Shown here in pieces: positions 1 to 10,940 of a stretch of DNA of 64,000 nt. The position numbers were made by a program, and so were the translations under genes. The stretch's first letter is position 1, and each line of letters opens with the position of its first letter. Below the pieces are notes generated by a model. That model was not told the DNA's origin and did no database searches. It worked only from the letters and a program-made list of their open reading frames with translations. The DNA is from Telmatactis stephensoni. Its lineage: Eukaryota > Cnidaria > Anthozoa > Actiniaria > Isophelliidae. Where the stretch lies: assembly GCA_029948255.1 (NCBI GenBank), contig JALIZF010001760.1:372001-436000 (forward strand). Reading direction: 5' to 3'.

Positions 1-396
1 CTATTTCCCTCCAATTATCAAAATGCCCGATAAATTTACACAGGCTTCCCGGTCTTTGGTCATATGACTAGTTATGTGGGTTTCCTGTTGTTTTGCCAAG
101 AAACCAACAGTTGCGTTGTTAGCCAGAGACCTGGCAGTGATTCCTAGGGACATAGCGAATTTATTTAACAGCCAGGAAATTAAAATTTTGTCTTAATATA
201 CCAGCCAGGCACAGTTATTCCGAAATACGAGCCAGAGGTCATTATATGCATTTTTGTTTCCCAGCCAGCAACAAAAGTTATGTGGAGCGGATATTTTGTG
301 GAGCGGCTCGGTTGGGTACTCCTGAACTCTCTTACAGTTATTACATGCACATAATTTATCCACTACAAAACCCTTAAACCTGTCATATAACAACAC
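1..396 (-). other. Doubtful coding frame, possible exon remnant
   Basis: On the minus strand one frame runs from 396 to the window edge, broken by a TAA at 193-195 and a TAG at 1-3. The upstream part is cysteine-rich (CACNNC at the start). It follows a possible acceptor (AG at 380-381). I do not recognise a family. A spaced-cysteine segment would fit a Golgi glycosyltransferase stem, which would match the signal-anchor exon at 733-855. However, joining that exon directly to this acceptor gives an immediate stop, so the link is not supported. It may be chance. Confidence 0.15.
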
Positions 397-732
397 TTTA
401 AAAATATCAAACCAGTGAAATTATAGTTATTTGCACAAACCTTTCAACCTTTGAAAACGTAGAATTCGATGTAGATGTTGAACTTAACTGAAGAATAAAG
501 CGAAAGAACTCAGTTTCAATAAAGTACCTTGATAATGAAGTCATGTCGACTTTGAAAACTCGAATATTCACTTTATTCTCCATTTAAGCTCAAGACATAC
601 ATGCACAAGCTGAGAAATTCAGAATTCGAAGCTATTTCGGTCTCAGCCTTTAGGGTCGATGATTTTGAAAATTTGTGCATATATCCAATGTTTGATGTTC
701 ACTGTTTTGCAGTGTGAGTTTGCATGTCTTAC

Positions 733-855
733 CGGTTTGAGCACGTCTTCTATGTTAACCTGCCCAGAATGGATCATCAAATACACTGAATAACAGCAAC
801 TGATTAAAAGACATATGAAAAGTAAACGTGTTCTGCCAAGCCTTTTCAAACGCAT
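733..855 (-). CDS. Candidate first exon of a type II (signal-anchor) membrane protein
   Basis: The frame from the ATG at 855-853 reads MRLKRLGRTR, followed by a hydrophobic stretch LLFICLLISCCYSVYLMI (residues about 11-28) and a short lumenal stem. A short basic N-terminus before a single membrane span is the layout of Golgi type II enzymes. The frame ends at a good donor (CCG|GTAAGA, GT at 732-731) after about 41 codons. An in-frame ATG at 870-868 is an alternative start. No catalytic domain is visible, and the next exon should lie at lower coordinates, possibly beyond the window. Function is unassigned. Confidence 0.35.
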
Positions 856-1570
856 GGTATTACACAGCATGTAATCAAACTTGATTATTATTTCTAGTTC
901 AGTGAATATTGTTCGCAACCGCGCCTGAATAACAATACTTTGACTGAAATTTACATAAAACACTCAACAAGCTACACAGTAGAGTACACAGTAGAGCAAA
1001 TTCGAACAGCAAGTGACAACGTTGCGAGTATGCGCGGTCCGCTGAACGGAATTAAGTGATCGCGGGAGCATGTAATGAAAATGGCGGCTCTTTGAAAAAT
1101 TCGCTGTCGTTCTTATACTTCTTGTAGTTGTTTTCTGTTCGTTGAGAGGTCAGAAAAGACACGTTTTTCTGCACAATATGTCAAAACAGTTCTAGTCATC
1201 TCGCAAAATTGATATAAATTTTAGTATTTGAAGTCCCTAAAAGTAGTAGGAAAGTAAGAGTTCTGGGCCCGTGCAAGCAGGTCTACGGTACAAGCCGGTG
1301 CAGGGGGAGTCACGCCCCGTTGCAGGAGATGTCATGCGCAAAATTTCGTATAATGGTGTACCTGCCCTTCAAATTCCACGTTTCGTTCCTTAGTACTGTA
1401 CTCCCCCACCATCGGTCAAGTGATTACGGTGCTGTATAAGTATCTTGTGAACGTCTTTTATGATATTGTGCTCTAACAATTTTTCATCTTCGCATTGTCT
1501 TGAGGATTTCTCTAGTTACTGTGGAAACGATCCTTCGAGTTGGTTCACGAAGAAAAACACAGGAATACCG
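856..1570. other. Non-coding, possible upstream region
   Basis: No convincing gene. If the exon at 733-855 is real, this holds its promoter. No TATA-type element stands out. Confidence 0.4.
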
Positions 1571-1708
1571 TCTAGTCTAGATTCTCGTCTACTGTAAATT
1601 CTAGTCTAGATTCTAGTCTAGATTCGAGTCTAGTGTAGATTCTAGTCTAGATTCTCGTCTACTGTAAATTCTAGTGTAGATTCTAGTCTAGCGTAGATTC
1701 TAGTCTAA
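1571..1708. repeat. TCTAGTCTAGAT-type degenerate minisatellite
   Basis: Tandem variants of TCTAGTCTAGAT and TCTCGTCTACTGTAAAT alternate across about 140 bp. CTAG and TCTAGA sites recur every 11-14 bp. It has no open frame and looks like a simple repeat. Confidence 0.8.
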
Positions 1709-3227
1709 ATCAACATGTGAATGGAGTGTTTTTTGCAAAATACTTAATGTAGAGGTAGTGTGTGAGAGAGCACAGTGTCTCCCAATTAGTTCGCAAGCGC
1801 TAGAAGACTTGGACACTTAAAGGCAGATACGGACAACAGGAACCAATTACAGTGGGCCCCAGTGTACATGTTCTGTTATGATTTACAAATTGTGGAGCTA
1901 AAGCAAAAGAGATTTTTAACAGATTAACATCTAAAACCGACAAAACTTTAATGTTTCAAATGCTACTTCAAACAGCTGCAAGATCAGTACATCAATACAC
2001 ACAAAGCAGACCTGACACCAGTAAACTATACATACCCACTTACATAATACACTGGTAAACCATATACACCCAAATAAACCATATACACTGAAATAGTTAA
2101 TCCCAACTGGCAAGGAGGCGAACCATGCTATAATACAAGCATGGCTTTAGATTGCCCCCCAAAATTTATAATCATCAAAATAGTTTACCGTGTAGTTTAA
2201 AAAATCGTTTGCAAAAAAGATCGTCCGCACGCATGACGTCATCAAAAAATTCATCAGTTCTAGTGAAGGTCTAGCGTTGTGCATAATCATGGTCTAGCTT
2301 GCGCGCACCCGCGCTTAGAAATATATGGAGCCCCCATTTAAAAATGGTCTGACTCTGCTTTTGGTTTAGTTCTCTTAAGACCTTTCGACTGTCCTACAGT
2401 CTTCATTAGTCTTTATTTACATCCTTAACCTCTTAAACTTCAAAAAGCATCTGCTCAGAAAATATCATTTATCACATATCATATTTAATAATCTAGGTAT
2501 GAGATGTTGTATTTATCGATGATTATGTATGTACAAGTGAAATTAAAAGTGGACGTACCCGCTATTTCGTCGTCTAGGCGACACCGTTGCTATGCGGTGC
2601 GCGCGCTATGTAAAATGACCGGAATTGTGACTTCTGGTAGCTCGGCGAATGCGGCGAATCGAATGTTGGACTGTCCACAGTACTTAGTAGCCACAGAGGA
2701 ATGGCTGTGCTCTCTCTGCGATACTAGCTAAACCACTGGTAGACCACTGGAAGCAAAGATTGAAAAGAGGGTGACTTAGCTTGACTGCATGTAAATTTTT
2801 TACAGACACTTCCGTTAATGACGATCAATTGAATTCCAAGTGGGGGAGTAATAAAAATTAATAAATCATTTATATATACAAAATAATAAAGAAATGCGTT
2901 TAAAAAATAGCATAACCCATTATCAGCAACAAAAAGGAATTATACTTCTCTTAAACTGCCCCGGAGATTTGGCTCGCTTGACCATATTGGGCATATTCCC
3001 TAACACAGCGCCACCATACCCAAAACTCCGCTTAAGAAATTTAGTTTTTGGCCCTGGAAGTACTAGATCAGTTTCAGAATTCCTAAGTTATAATAATTAT
3101 CATTATCTTTTACTTTGGTGAAAGATTTGGTAAGATGATGTGCAGCTTGATCATTTAAAATGTTGTACACTAACAACAATTTCATTTGTTTACGTTTGGT
3201 TTCTAAAGTATTCCATTTTAATCTTAA
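1709..3227. other. Non-coding stretch
   Basis: Only short chance frames are present. An isolated TGACGTCA (CRE-like) lies at 2234-2241 with no gene next to it. No RNA gene seen. Confidence 0.5.
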
Positions 3228-3387
3228 AACAGGCTCGTAACATGGTATATTTTCGTCTCACTGATCCCGGGTTTTTACGGAAATTTTCATCCCTGAGTCC
3301 ATATTTCTAGAAATTTTTGATCCCTTGATCCTGGCCATAATTTGGGGCTTGATCCCTGATCCCATATACCATGTTACGAGCCTGTTA
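3228..3387. mobile_element. Short MITE with 22-bp terminal inverted repeats
   Basis: The left end AACAGGCTCGTAACATGGTA is the reverse complement of the right end (TACCATGTTACGAGCCTGTT, ending near 3386). About 115 bp of non-coding sequence rich in GATCCC lies between. It lies in an A-rich flank with no clear target duplication. Related GATCCC-rich sequence occurs near 59230-59290. Confidence 0.7.
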
Positions 3388-3711
3388 AAAGGATATCTGC
3401 TGATCGAACATAGCATGAAGCACTTGTCATGATTCCCTGAGCAGCGCGAGCTTGCACTCTTGCAATTTGTCTTTTAGTGTTTTTTACAAGTATCCCATAG
3501 TAGGAAACAGTAATAGGGCTGGATAATGAATAAACTTCAGTTAGACTGCTTGGCAGAGACTTCCTAATATAATTTCACTCTTCTATAGTAAGAAACCTCT
3601 GCCATGCAGAATTAACACTAATTGGACTTCTACAAATACAAATACAAATACAAGGACAAATACAAACTTGTATTTCATTTATTATTCGTATTAAATTGAA
3701 CAGACCAAAGT
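3388..3711. other. Non-coding stretch with AAATAC repeats
   Basis: No gene. A short AAATAC-type run lies near 3635-3670. Confidence 0.4.
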
Positions 3712-5085
3712 ATATATATATATATCAGTTGTCTTGCAATTGTTGTCTTGATATGCCTAACCTGTTGATACCAATTTTTGTTACAAAAAATTGAAATATA
3801 AGTCCAGTGAACAGTTGCTAATCATAGCCAGTAGGCCAACGTGATCCGGCCGGGATGGAGGAAGGAATCCCTTTTATTATACTAGTCGGGATGTTAACGA
3901 TAGTAGTGTTACCCTAACAGGATCTACGTACGAGACTGGGAACCGCGCACTTTAATTTTATTAGTGATCCTTAGAGTAGATCAGTACAGTAAGCCCAGAT
4001 CTTTCAGTCTGAAGAAAATTGTCTTATGCTTGCTTTTTTAACTTATTTAACTATGGATTGGCATATGTCTACAACGAGGGGGGTCCTTAATTACGTTAGC
4101 TTGAATAGAACATCTTGAGCAACGTTATACAGTTATTTTAACTACAATAAACTTTTACACTGTTTCAAGCCACTAATTTAAATGACTAAACCTAGCTAGC
4201 CTAGATGCAAACCAAAACTTAAAAGCTGTTGGCCTTATTTCTTACTGTAATTATAACTGGGGTAGTTCTTATGTCAATAAAATTGGCATCCTTTTCAGAA
4301 TGTCCCAAAACTATCAAAAGCTTAGCTAATTAATGAAACTACTAAAACTGCATGGTGGCTGAAAGTAATTAACAAAATATCTAAAGCTGTAAGCTTTAGT
4401 ATATATATATATATCAGTTGTCTTGCAATTGTTGTCTTGATATGCCTAACCTGTTGATACCAATTTTTGTTACAAAAAATTGAAATATAAGTCCAGTGAA
4501 CAGTTGCTAATCATAGCCAGTAGGCCAACATGATCCGGCCGGGATGGAGGAAGGAATCCCTTTTATTATACTAGTCGGGATGTTAACGATAGTAGTGTTA
4601 CCCTAACAGGATCTACGTACGAGACTGGGAACCGCGCACTTTAATTTTATTAGTGATCCTTAGAGTAGATCAGTACAGTAAGCCCAGATCTTTCAGTCTG
4701 AAGAAAATTGTCTTATGCTTGCTTTTTTAACTTATTTAACTATGGATTGGCATATGTCTACAACGAGGGGGGTCCTTAATTACGTTAGCTTGAATAGAAC
4801 ATCTTGAGCAACGTTATACAGTTATTTTAACTACAATAAACTTTTACACTGTTTCAAGCCACTAATTTAAATGACTAAACCTAGCTAGCCTAGATGCAAA
4901 CCAAAACTTAAAAGCTGTTGGCCTTATTTCTTACTGTAATTATAACTGGGGTAGTTCTTATGTCAATAAAATTGGCATCCTTTTCAGAATGTCCCAAAAC
5001 TATCAAAAGCTTAGCTAATTAATGAAACTACTAAAACTGCATGGTGGCTGAAAGTAATTAACAAAATATCTAAAGCTGTAAGCTG
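3712..5085. repeat. 689-bp direct tandem duplication
   Basis: The sequence after the (TA)n tract at 3712-3725 repeats after the second (TA)n tract at 4400-4414 with a shift of 689 bp. The two copies are almost identical: one substitution was noticed, CGTGATCC versus CATGATCC near 3842 and 4531. Both end in CTGTAAGCT. No coding capacity. Near-identity means a very recent duplication or an assembly artefact; the (TA)n tract sits at the junction. Confidence 0.9.
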
Positions 5086-6159
5086 GCTAGCTGTATTCAG
5101 TTACTTGGTTATTAAACGCAATTGCTGAAAGATTGAAACTCGAGAATAGCGAAACTATCAAAATCATGGCATTAACAGTAGTTCTCTTCTGGATATACTT
5201 ATTTCAATAAACATTGACGGACAGAGATCTCAATCTGATATCCGAGACCGAGCAACTTAATTACTGAAAATTTTGATATATACAAAGATTAATGTTGTAT
5301 ATTTTGTTGTAATATATTTGTTATGAATTAGAAACAAAAAAGCATTATGTACCGTCTCAGGTTTTCTAAATAGGTGTATATACAGTCATTCTTAAAAACA
5401 TTATCCATGTAAACAAATATTAATTCTAATAGCGAAAGAACTAGCTATGATGTAACTGGAAAAAGATCGCTATATAACGAAGTAGATACAATTATTTTTA
5501 ATATGAATTGCCGATTGTCACTCGGAAATGTGTTATTAGATGTAAATGCTTCTTCGCAGATTTTTAGCTGAGGGCTCGCTTTTTTCAGTTTTCGAGCAAA
5601 AATCAATACTCGAAGAGGCATCCACATCTAACTAATGATTTTGTGTACTATGTTTTAAAACTATGTAAAAAGGAAACACCATAAATAGCTAGCCTGCGTT
5701 ACAGACCAACTAAACCTCGATTGAACGAGTTCTATAAACTTGTTATACTAGCTTTGCAATCAATAGTTTAAGAGGAATTTTTTTCATTATGGAGTAATAA
5801 TGTCTAAAAGTGCCAAGAATTAGCCCCTTGTACAAGTTTTAATTCAAGTTTTCGTTTTGCATTACTGAAAAGTCAAATTCTATTTTTATCAGTTAACAAT
5901 TGATCTACTAAGAAACAACGCCTGTTTAAGGACGTTCGCGGGCAAATGAAGTTGCACATAGATTTCACTGGTTTTTTGTCTGGACATACTACATCATATA
6001 CTTGTTCAAAAAAAAAAAAAAAAAAAAAATAGGGGTCACCGTATTTGTTTTTCCGCTATATGCTCACAAATTAATACATCAGGCTCGAGAAGAAAAAATG
6101 CGCGCAGCAAGCGAAACATAAAGCGTGAATTTTACCATAATGGATGTTTACCATAATTA
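5086..6159. other. Non-coding, with an A tract
   Basis: No supported gene. An uninterrupted A tract occupies about 6008-6030, followed by GGGGTCACCGTAT. The inverse of that motif occurs near 9198 and 18512, so this is probably a dispersed repeat end. Confidence 0.4.
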
Positions 6160-8360
6160 ATAATAATACTAATAATAATAATAAACTTTATTAACGTGTC
6201 AATATGATTCTAGCTTACATTTAAGTAAACTAATTGAGGACACCTATCTACTCAAATAAAATAAAAAATAAAAAAAAAAATAAAAAATAAAATAAAATAA
6301 AAATAAAGATTCTCCATACCCAACAACACAACAACATATAATAATATCAAAATAACTTAGATACTAATAACTTATTTCTCCAACCCCCCATAGCTAATTA
6401 CTTATTTAATAAAATTCCTCATAAAGTTCTCAACCCCTGTTATCATACATTATAAGCCCCGATGCACAATACATTATAAAAACTATACCCATAGACCGAT
6501 TAGAAATATGGCGACAAATCCGAGCTATCGCCCTGCACCGACCAGCCCCCCATCCACACGAAACGCAATTGTGTTTCAACGTGAACACGAGGCCAGTCAG
6601 CCCAGAACAACAGCCACCCAATTGTGACATTGTGATCTCCAAATCTTTGATTTTATTCTTTGGACCCAAGCTCATAGTTTGATACTTATCATAGTTTCCT
6701 TGCAGCAAATTTGATTCATACCATCTGGAGATGATCTCTCCTTCTTAATTCAAAGTATCTTGTACTTCCTTGACCGTTTGACCTGTTGAGTATAGCTGAT
6801 GATCGTCAGCGTACATAGTTGAACTGCATAGCCAACAGACTTAGTTTATAGCCAACAGACTTAGTTTAAATGTAGCTAAGACCGAAGTGATACTTGTTGG
6901 CTCGCGCCAAAAACTTGCCACGGCTAGCGATCATACATTCGTATCCCAGATAGAAGATCAAGAAATCAAAAGAGTATCCCATACCAAATCACTAGGTGTA
7001 ACCATTGACCAGAACCTGACTTGGTCAATACATGTTGGTCAAATTGTCTCTAAAATTTCCTCTGCCATTGGCGCACTCAAACGCCTTCGGCCATTTATTA
7101 ACACCGAGACTGCAATCAAGATCTATCAAGCTCTAATAGAGCCTCACTTTGACTATTGTAGCCCAGTATGGGATGGTCTTAACGGACAACTCTCTAACAA
7201 ACTCCAAAAACTTCAAAATCGTGCTGTTAGAGTTATAACAAATGCAGCATATGAAGACAGTCCAAGTGAGATTCTTGATCATCTAGGATGGGACAAACTT
7301 ACTGACAGGCGTAAAAAACTTAAGGCTGTACTCATGTTTCAAAGCAACTCACAAACTAGCGCCCAAATACATACAAGATCTTTTTAAACCCATAGAATCT
7401 TGCTATGAAATTAGAGACATAGAAAACAAACTTGCTCTCCCGAAACCCCGCACAGACTATCTAAAGCGTAGCATTAGCTACAGCGGGCCAGCTCTGTGGA
7501 ATAGCCTTCCACACCAAACGAGAGCGAGTCACTCTGTCTCTAATTTCAAACAAAGCATTAAACCGATTCTATCTACAAAGTACTCCCGCACGGCAAACAT
7601 GTAAAACAGTTTAATACAATTTTTAAACTTTTTATATTATTATAATAGTTATATATTTGTATGTACTGATGTTTTTACCGTGGCTAAATAAAGTTTCCAT
7701 TCCATTCCATTCCATTCCAACTGCAATCTTTTGCAAAGATCATTTTGAAACGAGTTCCAAAGTATAAAGGGCCAAATGTTGAGCCCTGAGGACATCCCCT
7801 TGACAGTTCCTTCCATTCACTTGTAGCCTCTGTGCCAATTTTCACCCTGTATCTCCTATCAGTGAAGTAGGATCGTATAAGGTCGATGGCTGACGTTGAG
7901 AAGCCATATGCATCTCAAAAGTAACGGTGGATGTAACGAATCAAAGGCTTTTGACATGTCGGTAGATAAAACCCTGACACAGTTGCTATCATCAATGGCC
8001 TTTTTCCAGTTTTCTACAATTTTGATAAGCGTTGTTTCAGTACTATGTCTTTTTCGGTATGCTGTTAGGTTTCCACTTAATCGCGGCTCCATAAATGCTG
8101 TTACTTGCTGACTTAGTAACTTTCCAAACACTTTGTCACAAGCTAGCGGGGAGCAGTGTTACTGGTCTATAGTTCTTCACCTCATTGATGTTATCTCTCT
8201 TGAACACTGAAGTCCATTTTCCAATGGCTAGGCCAATGGCATTCGTCTATACAATTATTGTAAATAGTAGTCAGAGATGGGGCTAATTCCTCACAGCCCA
8301 GACTCAATATCGGGTTAGGTAACCTGTCGTGGCCCATACCTTTCTTTACGCTTCATTCTT
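6160..8360 (-). mobile_element. 5'-truncated CR1/L2-like LINE, decayed and interrupted
   Basis: Read on the minus strand, reverse transcriptase motifs occur in the correct order. An upstream palm segment lies at about 8345-8140, motif A (LSTDMSKAFDSLHP) at about 7970-7928, motif B (RGCPQGSTFGP) at about 7800-7770, and motif C (YADDHQLY) at about 6813-6790. The 3' end is near 6160-6190 and carries an (ATT)n tail. Between motifs B and C the element is split by a second LINE at 6829-7718 in the opposite orientation. Stops and frameshifts make it non-functional. Such elements copy themselves by target-primed reverse transcription. Confidence 0.8.
6829..7718 (+). mobile_element. LINE 3' fragment inserted in another LINE, 7-bp TSD
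   Basis: It encodes the reverse-transcriptase thumb region of a CR1/L2-type LINE (for example SLGVTIDQNLTW and EPHFDYCSPVWDGL). The main frame stops at 7385-7387; after a frameshift the usual C-terminus (ALWNSLP) continues to a stop at about 7603. A 3' UTR with AATAAA and a (TTCCA)n tail closes the element. It is flanked by AACTGCA at 6822-6828 and 7719-7725. The first 40 bp are a 20-bp direct doublet (AGCCAACAGACTTAGTTTA), perhaps formed during integration. Only the last part of the pol gene is present, so it is a dead 5'-truncated copy. Confidence 0.85.
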
Positions 8361-8414
8361 TCAAGAATTAAATAGTGCGCATGTCCGCAAAGTAAACTGA
8401 GATAAGGAAGTTTC

Positions 8415-9048
8415 AATCTCGTAACCAGCGCCTGCGTTCCTCTTGGTCAGCGACCGAGAAACGAAAGGCTCTGGCCAATACAAATTTTTAATCCGCTATT
8501 TACGGACTAGGGTCAACTACGCATGTCAAGCTCTATCTGTGATAGAAAATTGCTGATCGAGAGCTTATTGTTATGCACCGTATTTAGAAATATACTCAGA
8601 GGTAAAGAATGATATTTATGTGAGTCATTTGTCTGATTTATTTCACGTTTTGAAGTCTGTCAAGTGAATTTGAATCGATAGTCCAACGGCTCTCTTCGAA
8701 GCACTACCTTCAACGACCAACAGGCCACAAATCTCCTATTATAACTGCACTAAATCTTATTGCTTGCTCATATCCTCTCGACACGAAGTAGTCTGACAAT
8801 CTTTTTATATTCTGATAATGGTTCAGGCTACTCTGAACAATTTTACTTATCGAAAATCGATCTGGAAGTAATAATTTAGAAAAAATTCCGGGAAACATCG
8901 ATTCTCAAAATATGCGAAGAATGCAAAAATCAAACGCTCCTTCTATTGTTCTGTCATCCAATCAGAGTGCTCCAAATAACTGTATTGGACAGAGCCTTTC
9001 GTTTCTCGGTCGCTGCCAAGAGGAACGCAGGCTCTGGGTACGAGATTT
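8415..9048. mobile_element. 634-bp foldback DNA transposon, MULE-like, 10-bp TSD
   Basis: The ends are inverted repeats of about 70 bp; the outer bases read AATCTCGTA on one side and, inverted, AAATCTCGTACCCAGAGCC on the other. AGGAAGTTTC flanks both sides (8405-8414 and 9049-9058). The homologous segment of copy B (18145-18165) has a single AGGAAGTTTC and no insert, so the empty site is visible in this window. Long TIRs and a 9-10 bp duplication suggest the Mutator superfamily. No transposase is encoded, so it is non-autonomous. Confidence 0.85.
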
Positions 9049-9058
9049 AGGAAGTTTC

Positions 9059-9838
9059 TAGTCATCAACGTAAGTTGGTGTTTGTCGAAAGTCGACATTA
9101 AGGTATTTTTTTCTCTTTTTATTCAAGAAAGTACTTATCACTTTTCGAAATCGCGGAAAATTATTGTTTTACGAAATCTTATAGCTCAGAAACCAATACG
9201 GTGACCCCGGCCCTCTTTTTTTCCTCGGATTGTGATGACTTGCCAAACAATTATCTTAAAATGACAGGATTTTAAAGGAAATTCATTGATGAAATTTAAG
9301 GCTCCGGAACTACCTTAAAAGCATTAAGATATCAAACCGAGCACACAATAAAGTGCTAGCATTAAAATATCAAGTTTGTACAAACAGCTCCTTTTCAATT
9401 AAAATATCAAAAATGTCCTTCAGAACAAGCGTAGCTATTATGAAAGCACGCTGAGCTCGTAGACATACTAGTTTGAAGAAGAAACAGCAAAAATTGTGAA
9501 ACGGGTTTGGACTAAAATTGGCTAATATTGTAACAATCCTATTTGTACTTAAGTCAAAGGTCAAACTGGTATACAGCTTGAAAGTGTGGCGACATAACCA
9601 TAGAAAATACAGTCTAACGGAGTCAGTGAAGTTTCTTCAGCAAATGGTCGGTGGGCTGAGAGGAAGCCAAAGTGTTGTGTATTTACATATCATATTGTAA
9701 TTGATCTTATCCAACGTCCCTGATCCACTCGCGGACATTGTTGTCTGATAGAAGATGATTTGACACGATATAAAATGTAATTATACATTTCGCATAATGT
9801 TTATTTTTCTTAGTTTTTCCTCACTCGTCATCAAGTCA
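9059..9838. other. 3' flank of GPCR copy A
   Basis: This is alignable by eye with 18165-19589 in copy B. Its last part also aligns with the inverse of 36381-36525 in copy C. No coding sequence is seen beyond the GPCR, and no clear polyadenylation signal was chosen. Confidence 0.6.
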
Positions 9839-10879
9839 TTAGTCGTGCACGTGGTTCGATGAGAAGAGGTTAAATGGGAAAGCCTTCTTCAGGTATTTAC
9901 GATAATTACTGCTGAAGATGAAACAGATGATTGAATTGGTGAAGAAACTAAGGTAGGAAATTATGGTAAAACATTGAACCAAGAGATGGTAAAAGGGTGC
10001 GATTGCAGCTGGGATAGCTCCTTCCCACACAAAAACTACCAGAGAAAAGAGAACATGAAATGGAAACCAACAGGCAAAAAAGCACGCCACGATTGTGAAT
10101 AACATCTTGATAATCGCGGTGTTTTCTTTTGTTCTTCTATTTTCAAAGTGCATTGTATCTGGGGATTTCTGTCGTTTGATGCTACAACCAATGGCTAGAT
10201 ACAGTGATGTAATGAGGATCAACGGTACGACGAAATAAACAATAATAATGGTTAGGTAAAAGGTTGTTCCTGCCTTGATTTGATCAAATTTTGCTGGCCA
10301 CTTAATGATGCATAGGTTCACACCAAGAAAGGGGATCAGTTGGAAGGTGAAAAAGTAGATGGTATACGTTGCTATCGCAATGAACCAGATTGCAGGAATG
10401 GCTATACGATTTTTGAGGAATCGTGGAATTGGCTTCATTGGGAAAACAACAGCAAAGAAACGATCTAGCCCGATAGCCAAATTGCTTAAAATGGATACAG
10501 CAATACAAACATCTCCAATAAATGGACGAGTCTTGCAAAGAATGTTTCCCAAAGTTCCTGCTGCTCTCCATTCCGTGGAAAGTGTAACCAGCCATGAGAG
10601 ATGTGCAGGTATAACAGCAATGGAGCCAATTATGTCAGATGATGCCATGTTGACGATAAGATAATTGACTGTTGAATGCATTTGCTTGTTATGAAGAACG
10701 ATAGCAATGATATATCCGTTGCCAACAATCGACAGCAGAAGGACCAAGCCACATAAGACAGATAATGAAATTCTTGCTGTCTCTGGAATGATGATTAACC
10801 ATGGCGCAATAAACCCTGTTGATGAAATATTCGAGGAAAAGGTTTCATTCACGAGGCTTGAGTTTCCCGTAATATTCAT
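9839..10879 (-). CDS. Class A (rhodopsin-like) GPCR, copy A
   Basis: A single-exon frame of 346 aa with seven hydrophobic segments, expected in the plasma membrane. The extracellular N-terminus has several N-glycosylation sequons. TM1 carries GN (residues 53-54) and TM2 Asp82. Cys115 and Cys190 can form the conserved TM3-ECL2 disulfide. TM3 ends in DRF (139-141, a variant of DRY) and TM6 has CWFP (270-273). The TM7 motif reads NSIICF (315-320), where NPxxY is usual. The short third loop and basic cytoplasmic tail fit a peptide- or amine-type orphan receptor, but the ligand cannot be told from sequence. Copies B (19590-20630) and C (35343-36380) are paralogues; A and B differ at about 35 residues by eye. 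The start at MNIT is conserved in all three. Confidence 0.9.
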   Translation of the reverse strand: MNITGNSSLVNETFSSNISSTGFIAPWLIIIPETARISLSVLCGLVLLLSIVGNGYIIAIVLHNKQMHSTVNYLIVNMASSDIIGSIAVIPAHLSWLVTLSTEWRAAGTLGNILCKTRPFIGDVCIAVSILSNLAIGLDRFFAVVFPMKPIPRFLKNRIAIPAIWFIAIATYTIYFFTFQLIPFLGVNLCIIKWPAKFDQIKAGTTFYLTIIIVYFVVPLILITSLYLAIGCSIKRQKSPDTMHFENRRTKENTAIIKMLFTIVACFFACWFPFHVLFSLVVFVWEGAIPAAIAPFYHLLVQCFTIISYLSFFTNSIICFIFSSNYRKYLKKAFPFNLFSSNHVHD

Positions 10880-10940
10880 TGCTTGACACTATAATTATTT
10901 AGCGATCAAGCGCCGTTGTAAATGTGATGAAGATTCACTG

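Noticed and set aside
2504..2731. 75-codon plus-strand frame
   Set aside because: No start context, splice sites or family resemblance.
10359..10664. Plus-strand frame of about 100 codons inside GPCR A (and equivalents in B and C)
   Set aside because: It is a shadow of the conserved GPCR codons on the other strand.
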